64,000 nucleotides of DNA from Homarus americanus (taxonomy: Eukaryota > Arthropoda > Malacostraca > Decapoda > Nephropidae): contig NW_024732415.1 in the NCBI RefSeq assembly GCF_018991925.1, forward strand, positions 4,633,946 to 4,697,945. The letters run 5' to 3'. The notes beneath the pieces were generated by a model that was not told the origin of the DNA, did not search any database, and worked only from the letters and a program-made list of their open reading frames with translations. The position numbers and the translations under genes are program-made. Shown piece after piece: positions 1 to 10,599 of the stretch; the stretch's first letter is position 1, and every line of letters starts with the position of its first letter.

Positions 1-222
1 ACCACACTACCGCACCTCACGACCGTACCTCACTACTGTACCATTAATGTACCACTACTGTACCACACTACTGTACCTCACTACTGTACCACACTACTGT
101 ACCTCACTACCGCACCACACTACCGCACCTCACGACCGTACCTCACTACTGTACCATTAATGTACCACTACTGTACCTCACTACTGTACCTCACTACTGT
201 ACCACACTACTGTACCTCACGC
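1..222. repeat. Degenerate tandem satellite, ACTGTACC-type
   Basis: The window starts inside an array built from a short unit, roughly CTACTGTACCTCA with variants (ACCGCACC, ACGACCGTACC). A larger block beginning CGCACCTCACGACCG occurs at 11 and again at 124, so there is a 113-bp higher-order period over the short unit. The array probably continues upstream of the window. Confidence 0.85.
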
Positions 223-506
223 CTCGCTCGCCGGCCTCGGTGATACAGACATTCTATGTATTACAGTTATCCTGAAGTCATATCGCCGTGTCTATATTTC
301 AGCTCAGTTTATCAGTGACATAGTCAGCAAGTACCACTGCTAGCTGGACAGTGATGTGTGTCTCGCTTAGTGTGGCCTTGTGGTGGTGTGGTGCTGTGAT
401 GATGGTGTTGTGGAGGTGTGGGTGTTATAGTGTGGTGGTATAGGGTGGGGATAGTGTGGTGGTGAAGTGATGGTTGTAGTCTGTTGGTAGTGTGACGCAG
501 GGGTGG

Positions 507-510
<4 letters not shown>
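223..510. other. Spacer, GT-rich in second half
   Basis: Non-repetitive at first, then increasingly TGGTGG/TGTGG rich from about 360. No open frame or motif was recognised. Confidence 0.5.
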
Positions 511-542
<32 letters not shown>

Positions 543-728
543 ACATTCATGTATACATATCAGACAATAAATCTAGCACATAAACACACACACACACAGA
601 CACAACCATTATACTCACCAAAATACTTACACAGTGTAGACCGTCTTCCCTGTCTCTTCTGTTTGTTTACTGTCTCACGCCTCGAGTGGCATTTAAAACT
701 TGGCTCGTATGCAAGAACGCTGTGAAGG

Positions 729-768
<40 letters not shown>

Positions 769-861
769 TCTCTCTTGTCTTTCTGGCTGTCAATCTATCT
801 CGTCTGTCTGTCTGTTTGTCTTTCTGTCCGTCTGACTGTCTGTCCATGTATCTTTCTCTCT

Positions 862-926
<65 letters not shown>

Positions 927-1072
927 TTTCATTTCTCTCTCACTTAGTTTTCTTACGTATGTATCTAACTAAATTTCTTTTATCTGTCTGTCTGCTTTTT
1001 CTATGTAAGTATTTATTCAACCGGTTTTCTGTGCTCTCTATATGTCTGTCTGTCTGTCTGTCTGTCTGTTTA
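511..1072. repeat. Microsatellite cluster: GA, TC, CA, TGTC
   Basis: Contains (GA)n at 511-541, (TC)n at 732-764, (CA)n at 863-922 and (TGTC)n at 1044-1069, with degenerate TCTG/TCTC sequence between. Open frames over it are low-complexity translations. Confidence 0.95.
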
Positions 1073-1499
1073 TATTCCCAAACGTTGATATATTAAAAAA
1101 ATCACTCCAAACATTCACTAACCTCACAGCGGAGGAAATAAAAAAAACAACAACATAAACGGCAAATAACAATAACATTCGTTGTCACTCAAAAACAAAC
1201 ACAAACACAAACACACAAAAAATAAACACAAACAGATTTTCCAGGGCGAGGCGATGCAGGTGTGTTATAATCAAAGGGATTCATTGAACATTTTCTAATT
1301 GCAGTGAATGGATGTAAGGGTAAAAACCACAGGAATTTTTTGTTATGTATTTTTATGGGGGAATGTTGCAGCTGGGTCGTACTAGGTCTGCTGTTTGAAG
1401 TGATGTTGTGTTTGATAAATAAGGGTGATGTGTTTGTTTGTTTATGGTTGGTCAGTCTTGGAACCAAGATAGAGTGAATAGCGGTAAAGCAGTTTTGTG
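1073..1499. other. AT-rich spacer
   Basis: Mostly A-rich up to 1240, then mixed sequence. Nothing recognisable as a gene, RNA or mobile element. Confidence 0.5.
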
Positions 1500-1524
1500 T
1501 TGTGTGTGTTGTGTTGTGTTGTGT

Positions 1525-1560
<36 letters not shown>

Positions 1561-1622
1561 GTGATTTTGTGTATACAGTATGTTGTTTGCATGTGAATGT
1601 ACTACTACTACTACTACTACTT
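1500..1622. repeat. GT tract and short TAC tract
   Basis: An interrupted (GT)n runs to 1560. A (TAC)n stretch near 1600-1621 directly abuts the poly-T that forms the 3' tail of the minus-strand element next to it. Confidence 0.9.
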
Positions 1623-2534
1623 TTTTTTATATTAAACTTGGCCTCCAGCCTCCCCCAATAGCCACAACTTCACCGCCATTTTATTACCTTTATATTAATA
1701 TCCTAATACATAAGTAGCTATTCTAGCTGTGTTGAATTAGTTGAGCCGCAGATCTATGCGGCATTCAGTGACTGTAGCCCCATAGTCACTATATGCAGCT
1801 GTTGTCGGCTTTGGGGCCGAAGCTCTCGTTCCCCCGAGGCAGAGCAAAGCCGACCGAAGGAGAGAGAAGGACAGTCGACATAACTTCTGGGCTGCTGCTT
1901 CTGTTCGGAGATCACCTCCGCGAATCTGGCGTAGAAACATCTTGCACTTGGTCTCACCCCACCACAGGTTGTGAACACTAGAGGAGTGAAGCTGCCTTGA
2001 TCAACGTTCTGAATTCTCTCCCCATATGCCCTTATCTTGTCGTTCTCGTTCCTCCTGTGTGCAGCATCGAGAGCTAAGTTACGGTGACATGCGGCCATGG
2101 GATAAAAAATCCTGATGAAGAAGGCTTGCTGTCCCCGCGTCCAGAATCTTCGAACACTGACGTCAACACGGGCTTCGTTGGATGTGTTTGAAGTCTATGT
2201 TGGAAGATCTCACCGTCCAATGGAAGGAGGGTCGGTTCTTCCATGACATCACGGCAGATTTCCTTCAACATATTTGCTGTGAGATCCCTTACTTCATCAT
2301 GCCTCATGCATATGAAGCCCCCCTTCTTGCACACCATTGCGTGATCGACGTCATAGAAAGAGCCACACACGCATTGGGAGGGCAAACCTTCCACTGGCCT
2401 ACCGTACCTTAGAGCATTGGCATCTGTAAATTCTTGTTTATTGAGGCTGAAACCATTTGCCCTTATCGGTAACGTAGTTAACCAGTTCGAGGCGCCCACC
2501 TCCTGTGCTATAGCTACTTTATTTTTCAAATTCT

Positions 2535-2535
<1 letters not shown>
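1621..2535 (-). mobile_element. RT-type retroelement 3' fragment, copy 1
   Basis: This block matches 19022-19945 almost base for base, so it is a dispersed repeat. Read on the minus strand it ends in poly-A followed by (GTA)n, a retroposon-like tail. Its 5' side is cut off abruptly and replaced by a long (TAC)n tract at 2536. Compared with copy 2 it lacks 19 bases near 1881, 3 bases near 2119 and one base near 2194, but it retains a 20-base stretch around 2335-2354 that copy 2 has lost. The two copies therefore decayed independently. Element class is uncertain; see the pseudogene entry. Confidence 0.85.
1754..2535 (-). pseudogene. C-terminal part of RT-associated ORF, broken (copy 1)
   Basis: Minus-strand translation from the truncation point gives VAIAQEVGASNWLTTLPIRA, then a Cys/His cluster with CVCG, DHAMVC and the following GGFICMRHDEVRDLTA. 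This resembles a zinc-binding segment (C-x-C ... H-x3-C ... H). Next come EPTLLPLDGE and, after a one-base deletion near 2194 that shifts the frame, the downstream AHRRNENDKIRAYGERIQ and GSFTPLVF segments, then LLRSALLCL near 1830. The downstream frame is further broken by the 19-base deletion near 1881. From memory, the same pattern is the C-terminus of reverse-transcriptase ORFs repeated in marine invertebrate genomes; that attribution is unverified. It is not functional here. Confidence 0.7.
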
Positions 2536-2631
<96 letters not shown>

Positions 2632-2728
2632 TACTACTGCAACCACCACTACCACTACTACTACTAACCACCACTACCACTACTAATACAACCACCAACA
2701 CCACTACTACCACTACTACTACTAATAC
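2536..2728. repeat. Long TAC/ACT trinucleotide tract
   Basis: About 190 bp of (TAC)n, nearly pure to about 2625, then interrupted by ACC and AAC units. Six-frame readings give poly-Thr, poly-Val, poly-Ser or poly-Tyr and are not coding. It abuts the truncated 5' side of element copy 1. Confidence 0.95.
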
Positions 2729-3208
2729 TGAGAACATCACCAAGAGGGGTAGGCCTGAGACAGCATTAGTAAGTCAACACACTCTTAATATCTCAAAAAT
2801 TATTATCTTAATTTACATAAAGGCGTAGGATGGCATATCGTAAGACCAGGCGTCCTCCTCCAGTTTACATCTCCATGTGAGTTGTGAAGAGAGAAAGAAA
2901 AGGAGAGTGAGGACTTTAATAATAATAATAATCAAAATGTTTGGTGAGGTAAATTAGCTTCGTTACCTGCACAAAACAGATATCCACCAGTAATAAAATA
3001 CGTCCGCTGACCCCAAACTCTAGATGGCTTCCAAAGGATTAGTTTCAGCCATTAAATTTTCACCGCTTGTTGCGTATTGTAATTGTTTTATAATGTGTAA
3101 AAACAATATATGCGATTTTTATAGATTGCAAATATACAGGTATGTTGTTTTTATTTTACTTGTCCGGAAGTGAAAAAAAATATTTGAATTGACCGTTGTA
3201 AAATGTGA
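2729..3208. other. AT-rich spacer with short AAT run
   Basis: Single-copy-looking sequence with a short (AAT)n near 2921-2934. No gene or element recognised. Confidence 0.5.

Positions 3209-3739
<531 letters not shown>

Positions 3740-3800
<61 letters not shown>
3740..3800. repeat. TC dinucleotide tract
   Basis: Pure (TC)n of about 60 bp. Confidence 0.97.
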
Positions 3801-3804
<4 letters not shown>

Positions 3805-3904
3805 CCATAGTTTTGAAGACAGAAGCTGAAATTTGGTAAGGAGGTTCGGGTAGCCTTGATGATGGTCGTAATCAGATGTCTAATTTATCTTTCATGAACA
3901 ATAA

Positions 3905-4345
3905 CACATATGCCTTCCTCCCTCCTTCCTTCACCATCAATTACATCCCTCCCTCTATCCTTTCCTTCTTTCCCTTATCTCCTCCCTCCACCCTTCCCGT
4001 ACCCACTTACCATATTCATTACATTCTCCCCTCCTCTTACACCCCCTTCCTTCTCCCACCCCTCCCCCTTTCTCTCTCCCTCCCAATCTCCAACGTTCTC
4101 CTACACTTTACTCCTTTACACCCCCTTCCATCCCCCTTCTCACAGCCTCCTCTCTCCCCCTCCCCCTCCCTCCCACCTCCCCTTCCCTCCCTTAACAACT
4201 GCCCCTCTCTCCTCCTTCCTTCCTCCTTCCCCCCTATCTCCTCCCTCCCTACCCACTATCCTTCGTCATCTTACACCTCCTCCTTCCTCCTTCCCTTGCC
4301 CCCCCCTTCCTCCCTTCCCTCCTCCTTCCCTCCCCTCCCTCACGC
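3905..4345. repeat. Polypyrimidine CCT-rich tract
   Basis: Over 400 bp made almost only of C and T on the plus strand (CCTCCCTCC, CTTCCTCC units) with scattered A. The long proline/serine/leucine open frames here are by-products of composition. Confidence 0.9.
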
Positions 4346-4424
4346 CAACGTCTCCAGAGTTCACGTCACCCGTCGCTCACATAATTAATTTGTGGTTTAA
4401 TTGGGAAGTCTGTCCCTCCTCCAG

Positions 4425-4880
4425 GCTGCCTCAGTCTATCTCAGTCTAATTCAGTTTGCCTCAGTCTCGTTATCACTATTTCAATCTGTATAAGCGTGTT
4501 TCAATCTGCTTCAATCTACTTCAACCTACCTCAGTCTATATATTTGTGCTTCAGCCTGCTCTAGTCTGCTTCAGTCTGCCCTAGTGCTTTATTCTACTTC
4601 AGTATGCTTTAGTCTGTATTTCTGCTCGATCTGCTTCAGTCTGTCTATTTGTGCTTCAGCCTGTCCTAGTCTGCTTCAGCCTTCTTCAATCTGATTCAGT
4701 CTGCCTTAGTCTGCTACAGTTTACCACTTTCTACTTTAATCTGCCTCATTATCTACTTCAGTCTACCTCACTGCTCAATCTGCCTCATCATCTACTTCAG
4801 TCTACCTCACTGCTCAATCTGCCTCATTATCTACTTCAGTCTGCTTTAGTCTGTATACTTCAGATTCAACCTACTATAAT
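4425..4880. repeat. Degenerate TTCAGTCTGC minisatellite
   Basis: A 10-11 base unit (TTCAGTCTGCC, TTCAATCTGC, CTAGTCTGC and similar) repeats for about 450 bp. Around 4745-4840 a longer sub-repeat of about 50 bp (CTGCCTCATCATCTACTTCA) appears two to three times. Confidence 0.85.
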
Positions 4881-5051
4881 CCGCCTCAGTGTGGGAACTC
4901 GTCCACACAACATCACAGCTGGGATTCACCTCTGGCGTGCCAACACTGGTCGCTCCTGCCTGACACAACTTCATCATGGCCGGGGATTAGAACACGTAAC
5001 CTTATCTCGTGTGTGTGACTTTACCGGTAATTGTGTGCATGTCTCTTATTA
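4881..5051. other. Short mixed-composition spacer
   Basis: Unique-looking sequence between two repeats. No gene recognised; the frame reading through it consists largely of repeat translation. Confidence 0.4.
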
Positions 5052-5335
5052 CATGTATGTATGTATGTATGTATGTATGTATGTGCAGTATGTGTGTATG
5101 TATGTAAAGTATATGTGTGTATGTATGTATGTACAGTATATGTGTATGTATATATGTACAGTATATGTGTGTATGTATGTGCAGTATATGTGTGTATGTA
5201 CAGTAAATGTGCGTATGTATGTCTCCCTTATTACGTGTATGTATGTATATATGCATGTATGTATGCTTTACTTATTGCGTGTATATACGTGTATAAATGT
5301 GCATATACGTTACTGTTATGAATATATACACTCGT
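5052..5335. repeat. TGTA/TGTG imperfect tetranucleotide array
   Basis: ATGTATGT units with repeated GCAGTATATGTG variants. The Cys/Tyr/Val-rich open frames across it are repeat translations. Confidence 0.9.
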
Positions 5336-5521
5336 GAAAACCAATTTACGTATAACTAATTCCATTTACTTAGATAATTAAGAATTGATTTTATACTTCA
5401 CCGACCTGGATAAAACAGCAAGGCGACAGAGCGTTATGCATGTTCCCTCCAGCTGATATTATACCACAAATAATTGTTAGTATACTCGCTGTGTCTTGAT
5501 TAACTGTGTCCAAGTGTCCTG

Positions 5522-5524
<3 letters not shown>

Positions 5525-5578
<54 letters not shown>
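5525..5578. repeat. TG dinucleotide tract
   Basis: Pure (TG)n of about 54 bp. Confidence 0.97.
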
Positions 5579-5579
<1 letters not shown>

Positions 5580-5719
5580 GTATAATCAGGGCCAGACCTC
5601 ATTAATGGGTCGTGTTCCGGGTTTATGACACTCTTACGCCTTAAGTCAACACATACGATAACATCAGCTCGTGTGAATTTCTCGTTTTTGGTTATTATCG
5701 CGTTTTTCTCACCTGTTCT

Positions 5720-5868
5720 ATCATGCTGTTGCTTATGACGTCATCCAGAATAATAAATGAAGGTTTGGTTTTATTGCTCTTATTTGTGACGTCATCAAGA
5801 ACAATACCTGGAGGCTTGGTTTTGTCGCTTTTATTTGTGACGTCATCAAGAACAATAAGTAGAGGTTT
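5720..5868. repeat. Three 51-bp tandem units, each with a CRE octamer
   Basis: The palindromic octamer TGACGTCA occurs at 5736, 5787 and 5838, exactly 51 bp apart, each within GACGTCATC(A/C)AGAA and followed by AATAA/AATAC and GAGG(T/C)TTGGTTTT. A fourth octamer lies at 6063 outside the array. TGACGTCA is the binding site of CREB/ATF bZIP factors. Whether this array is regulatory or just a small tandem duplication cannot be decided from sequence. Confidence 0.8.
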
Positions 5869-5944
5869 CTAGGTCAATATAACCTTGTTAGCTCTCATAA
5901 CCTGACCTGAATGACCTGGTTACACTAGCTGGTAAGTTCAGCAT

Positions 5945-6013
5945 TTGATACCTAACCCAACCTAACCTTACCTTAGCTTACCATGAACTTACTTTGGCTT
6001 ACCTAACCTAACC
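5945..6013. repeat. Degenerate CCTAA (telomere-like) block
   Basis: AACCTAACCTTACC-type repeats, with divergence to TTAGCTTACC. Interstitial rather than terminal. Confidence 0.8.
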
Positions 6014-6276
6014 TGTAGTCAGACACTGGATTAACACCCCCGTATTCACTTGTAGGTTACCATGACGTCATAACCCCCGGTACAATATCTTCTTGTTTTC
6101 ATTTTATCATTTTCTTCCATGTTGCGTGACGCTATCGTGAGCTATAAACCTCTGATAACTTAATTTTAAAACGAATTTTTGTGTTTTTTTTTATATTGTC
6201 TCTGTTGTTACATTGTGTTGCATGTGGTGGGGTGTTGATAAGCGGTGTGTACTGTGTGATCACGGAGACGGTGCAG

Positions 6277-6301
6277 TATAAATAGGTGTTCTGCCCTGTC
6301 A
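6277..6301 (+). promoter_or_regulatory. Possible TATA box with initiator-like TCATT
   Basis: TATAAATA lies at 6277-6284, and an arthropod-initiator-like TCATT begins at 6299. The 24-bp spacing is shorter than the usual 28-32 bp, and no gene was found downstream, so this is weak. Confidence 0.15.
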
Positions 6302-6379
6302 TTCTTGCTTAACGGACGGTGTCAACTGTCTATGATTATAAATTCCAACTAGAATCAATGAAATGACCAGCCAAAGTTA

Positions 6380-6481
6380 ATGCACCCTACCCTAACCTAA
6401 CCTAACCTAACCTAACCTAACCTAACCTAACCATGACCTAACCTAACCATGACTTAACCTATCCTAACCTAACCTAACCTT
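6380..6481. repeat. CCTAA pentamer array
   Basis: Near-perfect (CCTAA)n with two interruptions reading CCATGAC. This is the arthropod telomere pentamer in interstitial position. Confidence 0.92.
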
Positions 6482-7039
6482 TACACAAGTACACAATACG
6501 TGAACAGTATTAGTCAGCAAACTTTATAGTCAACATGGCCAAAAGAATACAGAGAATAATTGACCTTTTAAAAGAGCATTTACCTTTTTGCAGAAGATTG
6601 ACCTTTTTTAGAGAGCATTGATCTGTTTTCATTGTTTAACTGTATTTACACATGACCCTACACATTCAGCTACATTCCACATTCACCGTAACTGTTTCAT
6701 TTTCTGTTAATGGCGTGATTCAGTGCTATTTAGATACGAATCATTATGCCACGTGATAAGAGAAAAAGTTCATTAAACATAACATCGATAAACACAACAC
6801 ATTCAGTTAATGCCTGATGGTGAGCGTTCGTCAGCGAGGAATCCGGATTTAACGCGAATGATGACGTGATGGTATCGGAAGGGTATGGATGGTGGGTGTA
6901 TGTCAGTGTTATACTGATAGTACCTGACTGTGTTGTAAAAGTGTACAGAGTATAACAGGTTAGGTGGAGTGTTTGTGTGTTTGTTTATGTGCAGGTAGGT
7001 GTGTGTGTTTGTGTGTTATAGGTATATGTGTTTATATAT
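6482..7039. other. Spacer without recognised genes
   Basis: Contains a local duplication near 6560-6625 (TTGACCTTTT and GAGCATT motifs repeated two or three times). Nothing else identified. Confidence 0.5.
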
Positions 7040-7040
7040 G

Positions 7041-7089
<49 letters not shown>

Positions 7090-7106
7090 TGTGTGTATGT
7101 GTGTGT
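7040..7106. repeat. TG dinucleotide tract, interrupted
   Basis: (TG)n with TATG interruptions. It lies immediately 5' of the tRNA-derived SINE fragment and marks its truncation point. Confidence 0.95.
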
Positions 7107-7432
7107 AAGTAAATATCGCGGACCCGGGTTCTATCCTCGGGCAGGGTAAAACCAAGAGCAAGTTTCTTTACGCCGTTTGCCTCTGTCTACCCAGCAGTAA
7201 TTGGGGACCTGGATGTTAATCTATTTGCGGATCCTATTCCGGGGTAATGGTTAGCCAGTGCAGTTGACGAGTTGTCCGGTCTTCTCGGACTATTCCTTGA
7301 CACTGGGTCATGCAGCTTGTTAACTCAGGGTGTGGTTGTTGTGTTGGCGACAGCTTCTACACCTTAAACAAATTTACGCCTAGGTGGCCTTTGGGCCGGC
7401 CATCCTCGGTAACACGAGGGGCAACCATTATT
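7107..7432 (+). mobile_element. tRNA-derived SINE, 5' truncated
   Basis: CCCGGGTTCTATCCTCGGG at about 7122-7141 forms a T-arm-like hairpin around a pol III B box (GGTTCTATCC against GGTTCGANTCC). The A box is missing, and the left edge meets a TG tract. The core at about 7187-7215 reads CTACCCAGCAGTAATTGGGG, followed by ACCTGGATG. A related core (TCCACCCAGC...GAATGGGAGCCT) follows the SINE head at 55990 and a weaker one occurs at 42705. A short (ATT)n follows near 7427-7440. Together these indicate a retroposed SINE rather than a tRNA gene. Confidence 0.7.
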
Positions 7433-7479
7433 ATTATATTACATATCCTATTTTTCCTTATTTATTTGACTTATGTTAA

Positions 7480-7725
7480 TTATTACATGGCCCAGCTCCC
7501 TATCCAAACAAAGGTACTTAGACTATCAAACCAGAAGCGAACTCGTAGCAATGGTTTTAAATTGGACAAATTTAGATTTGAGCCCGAGATAGGTAAACAC
7601 TGGTTTGGAAACAGAGTAGTGAATGAGTGAAACAAATTACTAAATATCATCATTAACTCGAACACGCTGGGTAGCTTCAAACATAGGTTGGGTGGATATA
7701 TGAGCGATAGGGGTTGGGTGTAAAC
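7480..7725 (+). pseudogene. LINE ORF2 C-terminus fragment
   Basis: Translation gives TKVLRLSNQKRTRSNGFKLD, then WFGNRVVNE, an in-frame TGA, NKLLNI and SFKHRLGGYM, with a natural stop at 7723. The motif F(x)nRVVNEWN(x)L...SFKxRLD is the usual C-terminus of jockey/CR1-like reverse-transcriptase ORFs (family knowledge). The TGA replaces the conserved Trp of the NEWN motif, a single-base nonsense change. Only the last ~80 residues remain, as expected for a 5'-truncated LINE insertion. It lies just downstream of the SINE on the same strand. Confidence 0.75.
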
Positions 7726-8720
7726 AGAGGCCCGCTGCAGTTTCCTCCATTTTTATCTTCTTACGTTAACACCCGCTACTGATCGTGTAAGCTACCACAC
7801 TCACTAGAAAATATTCCTTCTGGTAATATACATTTGCTTTTAACCACCACACGATTTATAACCCGTATTAAGTTGTTTTGTGTGTGTGTGTGTGTGTTTG
7901 TTTTGCGTGACCCCCGCTGACCACTACCAGGTAAACATTAGATGGCGTGGCGGTAAACAGTGAACACGTGAACCACTTAATGTTAGGGAAGTTATGGGGG
8001 AAATTTCCTTTGGATTTGTAGGTATTCATAACTCCCTCCATTCTCCCTCCCTCCTCCAACTCACCATTACCACTTACCCTCCCTCTCCTCTCTTACTGCA
8101 CTCTTCCCCTTTTCCACTCTTTCCCCTCTTCCATTCTTCTTCCCACCTACACTTTTCCCCTTCCTGCACTCCTCTCCACCTCCACTCCATTTCCACACCA
8201 CCTCCTCCACTCCTCACCCCTTTCTCCTCTCTTGCTATCCACCGCTCCATCTCCAGTTTTCTCCTCCATTACCCCTCACCGTCCGACCGTGGGGATACAA
8301 CCGCGAGATATCTAAAGAGTTGCTGAGGTGGTTATTAATTAGCAATACTTAGTTATGTTTAACAGTGAAAATAAAAGACATTCATACAAAACAAGGCTCG
8401 TCCTCATCCCAATTCAGACCTTTAATTGTATCATTGATTAATTAGTAATTTATCATCTAAGTAATTTGGAATGTTGCCGTTTTATTTTGCTTCTGGTGTC
8501 ACATTATTTACTACTACTACTACTACTACTACTTTTAATGGTTGTTATCAGTTGCCAAAAAAAAATTCATCATAAAGTTCTGAATTTACTCGGCCTTTAA
8601 AATGGGTAGGGGACAAAACACTAAAATTTATGCATTTTTTTATTGAAACGATTGGTAAGTCTTTAAAAAAAAACTAAAATAAGGACCAAATTTACAGTTC
8701 AGATCAATATCACAAAATTT
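7726..8720. other. Spacer with polypyrimidine tract
   Basis: Includes a short (TG)n at 7876-7896, a C/T-rich stretch at 8030-8285 (CTCCTCCA, CTTCCCC units) and a (CTA)n at 8509-8533. The remainder is AT-rich with no recognised gene. Confidence 0.55.
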
Positions 8721-8824
8721 AGGTTAGGTTAGGTTAAGTTAAGTTAAGTTAGGTTAGGTTAGGTTAGGTTAGGTTAGGTTAGGTTAGGTTAGGTTAGGTT
8801 AGGTTAGGTTAAGTAAGGTAAGGT
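8721..8824. repeat. TTAGG pentamer array
   Basis: About 100 bp of (GGTTA)n with AAGTT variants at the left edge. Orientation is opposite to the 6380 array. Confidence 0.93.
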
Positions 8825-9119
8825 GCAAAGGTCCGACAAGGTTAGACTCTTTTATAATTTGAGTTTAGTATAGACACTTTGTTTAGCTCCTGCGGTATCC
8901 AGTGATCTCAAGGCATGTTGAGGACTGAACTAGGTAATTATCTCCAACAAGGACGGTGGTAAACAAACGCAGACAGGAAACCAACAGTTCTCTGGCTCTC
9001 CCGGGACGGTATCCTGTCACTTACACAACGAGAGATACACGGACCTGGACCTTTGCCTGTAAGTGGCCAAGGGTGCGCGGGGTCAGGTCAACGGGCAGTT
9101 TATTTCTCACTTGTCCTCT

Positions 9120-9152
<33 letters not shown>

Positions 9153-9280
9153 CGAATAGACATGTATTCCAAATTACGTCTCATCTGTAGATACGTTTAT
9201 TCAGCCTTAAGATTAATCACCCTAAGCTAAGCTAACCTTGATGTTATCAAGACACATGCGGTATACATGAGCCAAGCCCT

Positions 9281-9333
<53 letters not shown>
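8825..9333. repeat. Spacer with CA (9124-9153) and TG (9281-9333) tracts
   Basis: Two dinucleotide tracts separated by unique sequence. No gene recognised. Confidence 0.8.
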
Positions 9334-9336
<3 letters not shown>

Positions 9337-9714
9337 ATGACAGTTTTACTTTACTGCACGCGTTCATCTGAGAGAAATGTAATGGTAAGGTGTGTATTAA
9401 ATTAAATTGTGTTGAGAAAAATATTACAGCACACTGAGACGGTCACGTAAACACAATGAAAAGGGAGAGCAAAACCTATAATATTAATAAAACACAACAC
9501 TTTGTAAACAAAAGAAAGAAGAAGGAAGAAGCAAATTAAAGTAATATCAACAAAGAAATGAAACAAAGTTCTCAGGAAAACAAAAGGAGATTTAAAAAAA
9601 GAAAACACAGCCATTGTACTGAGTCGCCCCAGAGGCTGACAATGTTTACACAAAGGGGAACTGAGTTCATCTGAAAGTCAGTTTTGTCATCAGCACCAAG
9701 CGACGCCACTCACT
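9334..9714. other. A-rich spacer
   Basis: Purine-rich on the plus strand from 9410 to 9610. The 83-residue minus-strand frame is hydrophobic and Phe-rich, matches nothing known to me, and is probably compositional. Confidence 0.4.
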
Positions 9715-9733
9715 GGTTGCTATGGTAACCAAT
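9715..9733. promoter_or_regulatory. X-box (RFX-type) motif overlapping a CCAAT box
   Basis: GGTTGCTATGGTAACC at 9715-9730 fits the X-box consensus RYYNYY-N(1-3)-RRNRAC bound by RFX/DAF-19 factors. CCAAT at 9729-9733 overlaps its right end. This pairing is typical of promoters of ciliary genes. No downstream gene was recognised on either strand, so function is inferred only from the motif. Confidence 0.4.
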
Positions 9734-10599
9734 CCACCCTTGAGTGACTGTTGTAAACAGAATTTTAGAGCTACGTTGTATTATGTACACGGTGTACTAT
9801 GTATTTTAATGAAACAAAAATGTAAACTACAATGTGTTGAGTGAGTTAAAAATAAAACATTTTGAGTGTATTTGAATTAAATGGCTTTAAAGACTGCTCT
9901 CTTCTTCTGTAGAATAATAAATATATGAAAATATGTTGCAAATAAGAATGAATTTTATATTAGCAAAGAACAAATGAAAAATCGGATAGAAAAATATCAT
10001 ACGAAAAAAAAAAAAATCCATTACGTTATTTTAGTATTAATGGCGATCGGTTTGAGTCTGCCCAGTATGTGTCCCAAAGTACCGGCTGGACCAAGCTTCG
10101 TGAACGGCGGTTGTTATATATGAAGAAAATTCTGACTTAGTTAATAGGGTCATAATCAAAACTGTTCTGTGCTACGGGGACTTTGCTTGCGGTAGTGTAG
10201 GTGGTAACATCCCAGTCCCTGTACTCCCATTAGGTTAGGTTAGGTGAGGATAAGTCTACGGAAAACACCGCCAATAGTAAAGTAACCTGCACACCTTAAG
10301 GCCAATTAAAACCAATTTACTAAAATATTGTGTAAAACTACTCACACATTAATATTTATTAGCTCTACGTATGGATTTAAAAACAATGTTTGGGAAATCC
10401 ATCAACTGTTAATGATTAATGAGAAAGTTTATTTACTAGAATCAACAGGCGAGAAATTTCCCGAAAAGTCAACTTACTTACATTACACAAGCACCAAATG
10501 CACATAGCTTGAATAACCAGATATTATACCGCGTTAATCCTCTCACAGTCACACAGTCATCACATTAATGTCCTCTTGGTTTTAATTTTTCTTTTGAAG
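9734..10599. other. AT-rich spacer
   Basis: No gene found. A short GGTTA triplet block lies at 10230-10245. Confidence 0.5.

Noticed and set aside
6277..6301. Strong core promoter
   Set aside because: The TATA-to-initiator distance is too short and no gene follows; kept only as a low-confidence site.
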